Assembly (NCBI GenBank): GCA_019186985.1
Contig: JABARQ010000008.1
Coordinates: forward strand, 920 to 64,919
Source of the DNA: Prosthecobacter sp.
GTDB taxonomy: Bacteria; Verrucomicrobiota; Verrucomicrobiia; Verrucomicrobiales; Verrucomicrobiaceae
Reading direction: 5' to 3'
DNA length: 64,000 bases
The translations under genes were made by a program, and so were the position numbers. The notes below the pieces were generated by a model. It searched no databases and was not told the origin of the DNA. It was given only the letters and a program-made list of their open reading frames with translations. Shown here one piece after another: positions 43,715 through 51,195 of this stretch (the stretch's first letter is position 1; each line of letters starts with the position of its first letter).

Positions 43715-44347
43715 TTAGCAGGCAAAGAGGCAGGACTGGCTCAGGGGACGGTGATCGGTGGTCTTGGCGTGGTGACGCCGGGCCTGGGCGGCGCGCAGGC
43801 GTGGGACGAAGTGCGTGTTGCTTACCTGCATCCCCCGCCACTCCTCCCACGCTCCGTAGAGCCGCGTCTCCTGTGCATTCATCCACACCCAGCGCCCTGG
43901 CAGCTTGTGCAGCGCGTCAGGGCCGGTGGTGTGGACCACGAGAGCCGCTGCGCGGGTGTCGCTCATCGGCGAGGTTGGTAGTGGCTCCTTGCGGTGCTGC
44001 TCCAGACGCAGCAGGGCATCCGCATACCCACTCCAAGTGCCGTTGTGGAACAGCACCGTCTCCGCCATGCCGGTGAGGCTGACAGAGGATTTCGGGGTGA
44101 CGGGGAACGGATGGCAGAGCCGCGCATCGACTCCGCCCACACTGGCCCAGCGGAAGTGGATGACCACTTCGCCCTCCAGCTTCTTGAGCAAAGTAATGAG
44201 TTCACTGGTGCTCAGGTTCTTCTGCCAGCGCACGCGGCCACCTTCCCGCCATGCCACGCCCGCACCATGCGGGTTGGCTTCATGGCAGGCATACAGCACC
44301 TCGGGCTTCGGGCGCACGGTTTCAGGACATCTCAGGATCACACACAT
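43715..44347 (-). CDS. Class II glutamine amidotransferase-like protein
   Basis: 210 residues. Cys2 directly after the initiator Met (MCVILR) is the expected N-terminal nucleophile of this Ntn-hydrolase family. Other matches are HEANPHGAGVAW near 24, IHFRWASVGGVD near 66 and HNGTWSGYADAL near 97. It lacks a synthase domain, so it would supply ammonia or trim peptides for a partner. The amidoligase-like gene is next upstream, 81 bp away. Confidence 0.78.
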   Translation of the reverse strand: MCVILRCPETVRPKPEVLYACHEANPHGAGVAWREGGRVRWQKNLSTSELITLLKKLEGEVVIHFRWASVGGVDARLCHPFPVTPKSSVSLTGMAETVLFHNGTWSGYADALLRLEQHRKEPLPTSPMSDTRAAALVVHTTGPDALHKLPGRWVWMNAQETRLYGAWEEWRGMQVSNTHFVPRLRAAQARRHHAKTTDHRPLSQSCLFAC

Positions 44348-44428
44348 ATCAGGTTCAGTTGGGTTCAGGTTCGTTGTTCTTGGGTTTGGCCCGACTATCC
44401 GCAGACTGCGTATAGCGCGGGCAAAGGC

Positions 44429-45391
44429 TTAGAGGTTCGCGTCGGGGTAGCGGCTATCGAACTGCTGGCAGAGCCGCTGCGCGCTCTTGCGGTAGTGGCG
44501 GAACTCGGCGTGCAGCCTGCCGAAGAGCCCCAGGGCCACGGGCCGCGCGCTGCCGGTCCACCCCAGGTAGTCCCAGAGGAAGCGCAGGGCGTCCTGCGCC
44601 GTGGCGGTGCGCTTCTGCTGCACCTTGTTCTTGCCGAACCCGCCGAGGCACTGGACCTCGTGGGCTCGGCGGCACAGGCCGAGCACGCTGGCGAGGTGGT
44701 GGAGGATTTTGTCGAGGTTGAGCGTGCCGGCAAAGACGCGGAACTCGATCACGCCGACGAACCGCCCGTTGCGGTCGCGCCGGAAGGCTTTTCTGAAGTT
44801 CACCATTCCGCGCCCGCAGTGCTCGGCGCACTCGGCTTTGACGCGCTCCTCCTCGCAGGTGACGAGCTTGCGCATGTGCTGGGCGGTCTGCTCATAGAGC
44901 GGGTGGCTGTAGTGGTTCAGGTGGCGATCCGTGCCCGTCTGGCCGTAGAGGCTGCGGGCGTGCCAGCGGGCGATGTGGGCGAGCTTGCGGAGGAAGGCGC
45001 TCACCGCATTTGGGTCGGTGGTGCCGATGATCGACTCGATGCCCACGGTGATGTGACAGCCGCAGGAGCGGTCCACCGAGGCACCGACGGCGTTGAGCCA
45101 GTCCACGAAGGCGGCGAGGTGCTCCACACCGTCCTCGCCGTGGAGGATGGGCGAGACAAACTCGCAGGGCACCTGGCCGGGTTCACGGCGGATGGAGCCG
45201 TCGCGTTCAGCTTTCCAGGCTTCGGAGTGGAACACCGGGGCGCTGAGGCGCACTCCGGCGGTAGTGATGGCAGCCACCACAGGCAGGCCAGCGTGGTAGC
45301 CACCGACGGGCACGCTGGCAGCGGCAGGCAGGCGGGTTTCCAGTTCAATGCCCCACTGGATGAGGGCGGCTTGGGAGTCAGAGGGCTTCAT
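44429..45391 (-). CDS. Amidoligase-like enzyme
   Basis: 320 residues from the ATG at 45391 (a start at 45451 would take in the repeated element). Signatures of the amidoligase_2 group: GIELETRLP near 15, CGCHITVGI near 112 and GVIEFRVFAGTLNLDK near 220. This glutamine-synthetase-like fold forms amide bonds with ATP. The paired amidotransferase suggests peptide or side-chain amidation. Reported partners in other elements are of this type; target unknown here. Confidence 0.75.
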   Translation of the reverse strand: MKPSDSQAALIQWGIELETRLPAAASVPVGGYHAGLPVVAAITTAGVRLSAPVFHSEAWKAERDGSIRREPGQVPCEFVSPILHGEDGVEHLAAFVDWLNAVGASVDRSCGCHITVGIESIIGTTDPNAVSAFLRKLAHIARWHARSLYGQTGTDRHLNHYSHPLYEQTAQHMRKLVTCEEERVKAECAEHCGRGMVNFRKAFRRDRNGRFVGVIEFRVFAGTLNLDKILHHLASVLGLCRRAHEVQCLGGFGKNKVQQKRTATAQDALRFLWDYLGWTGSARPVALGLFGRLHAEFRHYRKSAQRLCQQFDSRYPDANL

Positions 45392-45431
45392 GGTCAGGGG
45401 TGGGTTCGGAGGACTGGCCCCATGCAGGGCA

Positions 45432-45486
45432 CCCCTTGGCCTCGTCACCATCCCGCGAGCCGTCGCGCCGTTTTGATCACCATTTG
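45432..45486 (-). promoter_or_regulatory. Repeated ~54-bp element, copy B
   Basis: TGGTGATCAAAACGGCGCGAC and, 32 bp after its start, TGGTGACGAGGCCAAGG, on the minus strand 41 bp before the amidoligase-like gene. Similarity to copy C continues into the CCGAACCCACC leader. Confidence 0.7.
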
Positions 45487-45556
45487 CCGGAGGTGCAGGA
45501 AGCCGTTGTCCATCCGTTTATGACACCGTGTGGCGGTGTCCCAGAATGCAGACCGG

Positions 45557-45592
45557 CAAGCGGTCTAGATCACCGGCCTGGATGACCGCTTG
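45557..45592 (-). terminator. Hairpin after the RadC-like gene
   Basis: CAAGCGGTC pairs perfectly with GACCGCTTG (9 bp, 18-nt loop) between the RadC-like and amidoligase genes. No T-run on the minus side, so function is uncertain. The rest of 45392-45711 has only the repeated element at 45432. Confidence 0.45.
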
Positions 45593-45711
45593 GGATGCGT
45601 TTTACAGGCACGAACCAGGGCAGGGGATGAGGATATTCCGACCCAGCGCGTGAGCTTGATGCGACCATCAGCAGGTCTTGTTGAGATCATCAACCGCGCT
45701 TCTCCGGCAGC

Positions 45712-46188
45712 TCAGATGAGCCCAACTTCGCGGAAGCTGAAGTAGCTGTGCGGCATCCCGGGGCGGGCACCGACAATCACATGGTCCATCAGGTTGATGC
45801 CGATGATATCGGAGGCTTCACGCACGCGGCGGGTCATGCGCCGGTCGGCATCACTCGGATCGGTGCAACCGCTCGGGTGATTGTGCATCATCGCGAACGC
45901 ATAGGCAGCTCCCACGATCACCGGCCGCAGAATTTCACGCGGATGAGCGCAGGTTTCGTTCAACGAGCCCAGGCTGACCAGGTGCCAGCCAACGGCTTCG
46001 ATCTTGGTGTTGAAAAGAACCACGGCGAACAGCTCCTTGTCGGGCTGATGCAGCGGCGAGGTTTCGATGTGGTCGATCCAATACTGCATGAGCCGGTCAG
46101 GCGAATTGCACACGACCGGATCAACAACGGGTTCACGAACCGACTGGATGGTGAACTGGCCAAAGGAATAGCGGACTTTACGGCGCAT
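45712..46188 (-). CDS. radC: RadC/JAB-domain protein
   Basis: 158 residues with the JAB metalloprotease-like motif HNHPSGCTDPSDAD near 98-111 and the preceding Glu (ETC) in the core. Full-length RadC has an added N-terminal helix-hairpin-helix; only the JAB part is here, as usual for element-borne copies. Biochemical role of such copies is not settled. Element copy A is immediately upstream. Confidence 0.85.
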   Translation of the reverse strand: MRRKVRYSFGQFTIQSVREPVVDPVVCNSPDRLMQYWIDHIETSPLHQPDKELFAVVLFNTKIEAVGWHLVSLGSLNETCAHPREILRPVIVGAAYAFAMMHNHPSGCTDPSDADRRMTRRVREASDIIGINLMDHVIVGARPGMPHSYFSFREVGLI

Positions 46189-46190
46189 AG

Positions 46191-46244
46191 CCCCTTGGCC
46201 TCATCACCGTGATTGCGTGTGTCGCGCCGTTTGATCACCATTTG
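46191..46244 (-). promoter_or_regulatory. Repeated ~54-bp element, copy A
   Basis: Minus strand: TGGTGATCAAACGGCGCGAC and, 31 bp after its start, CGGTGATGAGGCCAAGGGG, ending 2 bp before the RadC-like start; GAGG may act as the ribosome site. Confidence 0.7.
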
Positions 46245-46314
46245 ACGGAGCCGTAGCGGGTTAGAGCAACCTGCTCGGTTGAAAGTGCTTTTTTCTGGAG
46301 CAGACTCTTTCCTC

Positions 46315-46794
46315 ATGGGGATCCTTGATTTTATGCGCAAAAAGCAGCCACCGCGCGCTCCTGATAATGCCGACATGCTGGTGCTCCTTGGGCTGGTGGC
46401 CTCTGCAAAGGACTATGCGCATGCCTTTTATCAGAAGCATTATGCGGTGGTTGATGAAGCCATTCGCGTGGTCGCCATGATCGGCAATCATCACCAGGAC
46501 TTGGCTAAAACGATGCGTCTGACGAAGGCAGCCTTGCCCGAAATGACCTGCAAGGTTCGAGGTCTATTGGAGGCAGTCCTCCTTGAGGATGATGTGCGCA
46601 ATAAACTCAACCAGGAGATGGAAGTTTTTGTCTCAGGTGCAGCCAAGTTGCTGCAAGATACGAGTTGCCCCGAACTCCTCCGGCAATGTCTTTGGATGTT
46701 GAATGCAGGGGGGCTGAGTTGGACCCAAATCAGCCAACCAGATGATCAAACAACCCCGGCTGGAACGGCTCCAATGCGGCCTGCTCCGCCTTGA
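46315..46794 (+). CDS. Hypothetical helical protein
   Basis: 159 residues from ATG 46315 (a TTG start 36 bp earlier is less likely). Helical, with charged and Leu-rich stretches (VLLGLVASAKDYAHAFY; LLEAVLLEDDVRNKLNQEME) and a Pro/Thr tail. The only plus-strand gene in the module, with lower GC. Its end overlaps the 46730 gene by 65 bp, tail to tail. Unrecognised. Confidence 0.6.
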   Translation: MGILDFMRKKQPPRAPDNADMLVLLGLVASAKDYAHAFYQKHYAVVDEAIRVVAMIGNHHQDLAKTMRLTKAALPEMTCKVRGLLEAVLLEDDVRNKLNQEMEVFVSGAAKLLQDTSCPELLRQCLWMLNAGGLSWTQISQPDDQTTPAGTAPMRPAPP

Positions 46795-47311
46795 AGAAGT
46801 CCGCCTTCGTCTTCCCGCGCTTCTTGCCCTCGCGCGTGTGGCAGTCATACGCATACTCAGGGATGGCGACGTACTCACCACTGCTGCGCAACTCTAGCGC
46901 AAGCGTGTCAGGATCAAGCCCCGCCTGCTGGTCATACACCATGTTCTGCAAGTGATCGGGGTCACGGCTCTTTTTGGACAGGCACAGCAGGATGACTGCC
47001 TTGCTGATGAAGATGCGGCCCTTCGCCTGCTTCGGCGGCACACCCTCGTTGATGACAAGGTAGGCATCATGCAGCGCTTTCACTTCCTGGGTGAGGATGC
47101 CCCAGCAGTCTTCCGCGCTGACGGTTAAGAGGCGCTTCCACACATACTTGCCAAAACCGCTGCTCCAGAGCTCCAAGGCCCAGTACCCGGCCAGGGCGGC
47201 ATCACCCCTGCGGATGGCCTTCTGCATGGCCGAGGAGACTTCGGAAAAGTTGTAACCGCGAAGCGTGCGCAACTGCATGGGGTTGGCGGGGAAAAGGTCA
47301 GGAAGGTCCAT
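46730..47311 (-). CDS. MgsA/RarA C-terminal-like protein
   Basis: 193 residues from the ATG at 47311, preferred because element copy D lies directly upstream. SSAMQKAIRRGDAALAGYWA near 26 and VWKRLLTVSAEDCWG near 57 recall the C-terminal domain of MgsA/RarA ATPases, without the ATPase part. It may act with one of the AAA+ proteins nearby in replication repair. Match is by eye. Confidence 0.65.
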   Translation of the reverse strand: MDLPDLFPANPMQLRTLRGYNFSEVSSAMQKAIRRGDAALAGYWALELWSSGFGKYVWKRLLTVSAEDCWGILTQEVKALHDAYLVINEGVPPKQAKGRIFISKAVILLCLSKKSRDPDHLQNMVYDQQAGLDPDTLALELRSSGEYVAIPEYAYDCHTREGKKRGKTKADFFKAEQAALEPFQPGLFDHLVG

Positions 47312-47312
47312 G

Positions 47313-47366
47313 GAGGAAGCCCTCGTCACCGTGACTTCGGGAATCCATCCGTTTGCATCACCAAAT
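47313..47366 (-). promoter_or_regulatory. Repeated ~54-bp element, copy D
   Basis: The most diverged copy: TGGTGATGCAAACGG and, 32 bp later, CGGTGACGAGG, ending 2 bp before the 47311 start. Confidence 0.55.
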
Positions 47367-47460
47367 GCTGGCAGGTGAGGGGCTTGAGTCGCGGTCAATG
47401 GGGGGTGCCTGGAGGTGCTGCCGCTGCCTGCACTTCGTTGCGCAACAAGGTGACTCGCAG

Positions 47461-47670
47461 CTACATCTCCCGAGGCTCCACTCCGAAGCGCTTCTGCAGT
47501 GCCTCCTTCACCGCCTCCACATCAAAGAGGTGCATTCTCGGACTCGTCGCCAGATACGGGATCATTCGCTGTGCCACCCAGTTGTCGATGGTTCGTGAAC
47601 TCACCCCCAGCAGGGCGGCGAGCGGTTTTTTCTTGATGAAAGGGGAGTGTGTCGGGGGTGTTGGGTTCAT
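47461..47670 (-). CDS. Excisionase-like HTH protein
   Basis: 69 residues with a winged-HTH of the excisionase/MerR kind: KKKPLAALLGVSSRTIDNWV near 12-31, then a wing and a recognition segment (MHLFDVEAVKEAL). It is 36 bp downstream of the integrase stop on the same strand, a usual place for a directionality factor. Confidence 0.75.
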   Translation of the reverse strand: MNPTPPTHSPFIKKKPLAALLGVSSRTIDNWVAQRMIPYLATSPRMHLFDVEAVKEALQKRFGVEPREM

Positions 47671-47706
47671 ACAGGAATTCGCATGTCAATCGGGGATGCC
47701 ACAGGT

Positions 47707-48936
47707 TCATGGCAGGATGCCGAACCACTGGTCGGCCGCCTCCCTCGTCACCAGTTCCCGGTAGTGCTTGAAGATGATCGCCGGGGAGTTCCCTGCCTCC
47801 AGGGCCACCTGGGCCGCACTCTGCACCACCGCGATCCGGTAGCTGATGTAGGAATGCCTCAGGGCGTTGTGCGGCCATGCCAGCCCCAAGCTCCTGGCCA
47901 GACGTCGTGCCTTCATGAAAAGGGCAGCGTCAGGAACCACCGGTCCGCGCCTCTCCACCTTCTCCAGCCAGCTGGCGAGGTTGTCGCTGACCGGCACGAT
48001 CCGGCGTGAGGCCGTCTTGGCCTGACCGGCTCGCAGCTCGATGATCTTGCGGCCCAGGTCCACGGCATTCCAGTTAAGGCGTGCGATTTCCGCCCCCCGC
48101 AGGCCCGAGAATCCGCCAATGGCCAGGATGGGTATCAGGTCCGCTGAGGCAGCCCGCATGAGCTTCTCCATCTGCTCGGGGGTGAAGATGCCGACGTCTG
48201 TGTCCACCTGCTTGCCGCGCTTGAGCTCCTCGGCGACCGTGGGTTCGTTCTTGGGCAGATAGCCTCGCCGCTTGGCGAAGGAGAACAGCTCCTTCACGCG
48301 CTTGAGCCAGTTGTTGCGTGTGACCATGGAATGATCGCCACGGCGCAGCCAGCTGTCGATCATAGCTCCCGTGACCTTCATGATCTCACCCGGGTAAGTC
48401 CTGGAGAAGTTGCGCAGGTAGGTAGATAGGTGGCTGAGGTAATGCTCATTCAAGCCGTCCTGCCTCTTGAGCAGGAGGAGCTCCTCGACCACCTGGGGCA
48501 CGGTGATGCCGGGCTGGTAGCTGCGTGACCGGGCAAGGAAGTCCTCGACGGCGGTCAGCAGGGGGACATCGCCGAGCTTGCGTCGGCACTGGAGATATTC
48601 CTCGACCACGGACACGAGGGGCAGGCTGAGGGGGCTGAGCATGTCCTGAACCGTTCGGAGAGTTTCCCGGTCCTGGGGGCGCAGATCGTTGTCGTTGCTC
48701 ATGCCGCGCTGGATGTTGAGGGCTACCTTACGTGCCTCGTTCTTGGCGGCGTCGAGCGAGCCGAAGGTGAGTCTGCGTCGTTGCTGGTTGAGATAGAAGG
48801 CGATGGTGAACCTGGGGGCACCCCGGCAGGAGCCGCAGTAGATGGGGACGGCAGCTGAACCTTGTTTGATGACGGCCACGGGCTTGCCTTTGGCCCTGGG
48901 GGAAGAGGGCCGAGTTGTCATGCTTTTGTCATGCAT
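47707..48936 (-). CDS. Tyrosine recombinase (integrase)
   Basis: 409 residues. An N-terminal SAM-like DNA-binding domain (about 150-235) precedes the catalytic domain, with R in SGLRGAEIARLNW near 280, H-x-LRH in NALRHSY near 357 and the Tyr of HYRELV near 392. It would integrate and excise the element by strand exchange. ATG 48921 is an alternative start. It reads away from the chromosomal genes at 49,289 onward, so the attachment site is likely between. Confidence 0.88.
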   Translation of the reverse strand: MHDKSMTTRPSSPRAKGKPVAVIKQGSAAVPIYCGSCRGAPRFTIAFYLNQQRRRLTFGSLDAAKNEARKVALNIQRGMSNDNDLRPQDRETLRTVQDMLSPLSLPLVSVVEEYLQCRRKLGDVPLLTAVEDFLARSRSYQPGITVPQVVEELLLLKRQDGLNEHYLSHLSTYLRNFSRTYPGEIMKVTGAMIDSWLRRGDHSMVTRNNWLKRVKELFSFAKRRGYLPKNEPTVAEELKRGKQVDTDVGIFTPEQMEKLMRAASADLIPILAIGGFSGLRGAEIARLNWNAVDLGRKIIELRAGQAKTASRRIVPVSDNLASWLEKVERRGPVVPDAALFMKARRLARSLGLAWPHNALRHSYISYRIAVVQSAAQVALEAGNSPAIIFKHYRELVTREAADQWFGILP

Positions 48937-49288
48937 GACGTGGGGAGAGGTGTCAAAAGAGAGGCTGGGCTTAGCGCTGGAAGCCGATGGAATAAGGGTT
49001 CCAGCGTCATTTTGAGGCTGAATTGGAGGCCTCTTTTTGTAAGCCCGTTGGGGTCGGGGGCAGGTGGAACAAAGTCGTCATGAGCCTGAGCTCGTGAGGG
49101 CGTGGGAGGACTTCAATGCGGCATGGTTCGACCGGGGCTGCGATGGGAATGAACAATGACCAAGGAATGAGCCAAGGCCCGAATGACCTGGGGACATGTC
49201 GGTGGTTGAATGTTCTCATGCCTGGGAGCTTGGGGCTTCCAGGGTCATTGGAGCCTGGTCATTGGGTGTTGATCCCCAGGGGCCTGGC
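48937..49288. other. Gene-free boundary region, candidate attachment site
   Basis: No convincing gene. Contains two hairpins (CGCTGGAA at 48975 with TTCCAGCG to 49006; GAGGC at 49014 with GCCTC and a T5 run to 49038) and, at 49155-49293, a group of six short inverted and direct motifs. It separates the integrase from the nitrilase-family gene and is the most likely place for the right-hand attachment site. Confidence 0.5.
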
Positions 49289-49293
49289 TCATT
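49155..49293. repeat. Six AATGAC/GCC motifs in two opposed groups
   Basis: AATGACC at 49155, AATGAGCC at 49166, AATGACC at 49182 face GGTCATT at 49243 and 49257 and GGCTCATT at 49286, the last overlapping the stop of the next gene. Forms an imperfect large inverted repeat. Confidence 0.75.
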
Positions 49294-50059
49294 CAAACGC
49301 ATCCCGCAGGGCGGGGAACTGGGCGCGCCAGTCGCGGACGACACTGCCTTCCAGGCGGGCACAGAGTTCGTGTTCACGTTCGCCGGCGTCGGCGATGATG
49401 ATGCCGTGGGGATCGGCCACGAGGCTGCGGCCGTTGTAGTGGAACTGCGGGTCGGAGCCGGTGCGGTTCACGCCGATGACATAGGCCTGGTTTTCGATGG
49501 CGCGGGCCTGCAGCAGGGTGATCCAGTGATGGTAGCGTTTCAAGGGCCAGGCGGCCATGTAGGCCAGCACCTCGGCTCCCTGGCGCACGGCTTCGCGGGC
49601 CAGTTCAGGAAAGCGCAGGTCGTAGCAGATCAGCGGGGCGATCCGGAGGCCTCCCCATTCAAACAGGACCGGTGCCGTACCGCGTTCATGCACCTCCGCC
49701 TCGCCGCCGAGTGAAAACGGGCGCATCTTGCTGTAGCGGGCGAGTTCGCGTCCGTCCGGGGCCACGGCCAGCGCCTGGTTCAGGGCTTTGTCGCCAGGGC
49801 CGGGGACGACGAGTCCGCCAAGCACGCAGCACTGCCAGTCGGCGGCGAGTTTTTTCAGGAACTGCTCGGTTTCACCGCCCCGGGGTTCGGCCGTGATGTT
49901 CAGGGCGCAGGAGAAGCCGGTGGCGAACATCTCGGGCAGGATGAGGAGCGAGCCTGGGGAGGGTGGCGCGGCTTCCAGGAGTGCGTGAACCCTGGCGAAG
50001 CTGGCGGCCTTGTCCTCCCAGACGGAGTCCAGTTGCAGGGCGTGGATGGTCAGGCTCAT
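49289..50059 (-). CDS. Nitrilase-family amidase (carbon-nitrogen hydrolase)
   Basis: 256 residues from the ATG at 50059. The Glu-Lys-Cys triad is visible: LPEMFATGF (E near 45), YSKMRPFSLGGE (K near 115), and ICYDLRFPE (C near 149). The nearest known types are omega-amidases and YafV-like enzymes acting on small amides. Cytoplasmic. First chromosomal gene after the element; its stop lies at the element's probable right edge. Confidence 0.85.
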   Translation of the reverse strand: MSLTIHALQLDSVWEDKAASFARVHALLEAAPPSPGSLLILPEMFATGFSCALNITAEPRGGETEQFLKKLAADWQCCVLGGLVVPGPGDKALNQALAVAPDGRELARYSKMRPFSLGGEAEVHERGTAPVLFEWGGLRIAPLICYDLRFPELAREAVRQGAEVLAYMAAWPLKRYHHWITLLQARAIENQAYVIGVNRTGSDPQFHYNGRSLVADPHGIIIADAGEREHELCARLEGSVVRDWRAQFPALRDAFE

Positions 50060-50142
50060 GAGTCCCGCCACTATGACCGCTCCGTTCCTGCCTGCCAGCA
50101 AATGCGGCTGGCTATTCTGCGGGCCTTTTTTACACTGGCCCC

Positions 50143-50787
50143 ATGGCCCAATACACCATTCAGCCTGGCGACAATCCGAGCAAGATTGCCAAGAAGTTCG
50201 GCATGACCCTGGCGCAGTTCCAGCAGGCGAATCCGGGGCTGGTCGAATGGGGCACGGGCAGCTGGAAGGTGCTTTTCCCCGGCCAGGTCGTGAACGTCAC
50301 CGGGGCGGTGACGGGCATGCCTGCCGAACCTGCCGCAGCACCCACCAGCTTTGCCGCGCCGCCGCCCTGGATGCAGATCGCCATCATGGAGCAGGGGGTG
50401 CAGGAGTGGGCCCAGGGGGACAATCCGAGGATCCTGGAATACCTGCGCAGCTGCGGCATCAGCGGCAGCCTTCTGAAGGATGAAACCGCCTGGTGCGCCG
50501 CCTTCGTGAACTGGTGCATCCTCAAGTCGGGCTTCAGCCCTCGGGGCAGCGCCAAGGTTTCCGACTGGTGGGGCTGGGGCAGGCCGGTGGCGGCGACCTA
50601 CGGTGCCATCTGCATCCTTCAGCCCCTGACCGTGGACCAGGCCAGCAGCGGCCATATCGGGTTCCTCCATGCCATGGATGCCACCAACGTCTGGCTCCTG
50701 AGCGGGAACTCCAAAAATCAGGTGCGCATTTCGCCCTATCCCAAGGCCAAGCTGATCCATAACGCTCCCTATCGCTGGCCTTACTGA
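50143..50787 (+). CDS. LysM protein with TIGR02594-type NlpC/P60-like domain
   Basis: 214 residues. LysM repeat at about 3-50 (YTIQPGDNPSKIAKKFGMT), Ala/Pro linker, then a catalytic-like domain with WCAAFVNWCILKSGF (Cys near 119), GHIGFL near 172 and LLSGNSKNQV near 185, the Cys-His pattern of TIGR02594. Possibly cleaves peptidoglycan peptides. No clear signal peptide. Terminator at 50890. Confidence 0.82.
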   Translation: MAQYTIQPGDNPSKIAKKFGMTLAQFQQANPGLVEWGTGSWKVLFPGQVVNVTGAVTGMPAEPAAAPTSFAAPPPWMQIAIMEQGVQEWAQGDNPRILEYLRSCGISGSLLKDETAWCAAFVNWCILKSGFSPRGSAKVSDWWGWGRPVAATYGAICILQPLTVDQASSGHIGFLHAMDATNVWLLSGNSKNQVRISPYPKAKLIHNAPYRWPY

Positions 50788-51195
50788 GGGGGCGGACATG
50801 AAATCATCAATGACGGCTTGAAGTCAGGAAGTGCAGCCCTTCGGTGTCGCTGAAAGGTTGGGGCGATGCCGCCCAGGGATGATTTTGAGCGAGCCAGGAT
50901 CAGGCTCGTTTTTTGAATTCAAAGCAGGCTTCAGCTTCAAGACCAGCAGTTCGTTCTGGGCCTTCGGGCATGGATGCTGGCGTTGAGTGACGCAGCCTGT
51001 TGGATAAAAACCGATGCCTGAGTACTGTTCTAAAGAACGCATCCAAAGGCTCGGACAGGCCTCTCAAGGGTGCATAAGCAGCTGCTTAAAAGCCTGTAAA
51101 TCCATAATTTTCATAATTCTATTTGGAAATTTGGGTCGATTGAACAAAATTATTACAATTTCCAGACAATCGACCAACCCTTGCCAGCCATCGTC
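50788..51195. other. Intergenic region before the giant protein gene
   Basis: About 400 bp with no gene. Holds a strong rho-independent terminator at 50890-50914 and, near its end, an AT-rich stretch with a 9-bp inverted repeat, GGTCGATTG at 51134 and CAATCGACC at 51167, plausibly the operator or promoter of the downstream gene. Confidence 0.6.
50890..50914 (+). terminator. Rho-independent terminator
   Basis: CGAGCC pairs with GGCTCG across a 7-nt loop and is followed by six Ts. Confidence 0.85.

Noticed and set aside
45391-45451. Earlier start for the amidoligase-like gene
   Set aside because: It would translate part of the repeated element; the ATG at 45391 follows a leader shared with 41763.
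43994-45523. Plus-strand frame of 509 codons over the amidotransferase and amidoligase genes
   Set aside because: The minus-strand products carry recognisable catalytic motifs; this frame does not.
47312-47398. Earlier start for the MgsA-like gene
   Set aside because: It would translate element copy D; copies A and B are non-coding in the same place.
49116-49439. Frame in the integrase-nitrilase gap
   Set aside because: Covers the inverted motifs and the end of the nitrilase-family gene; no motif or leader.
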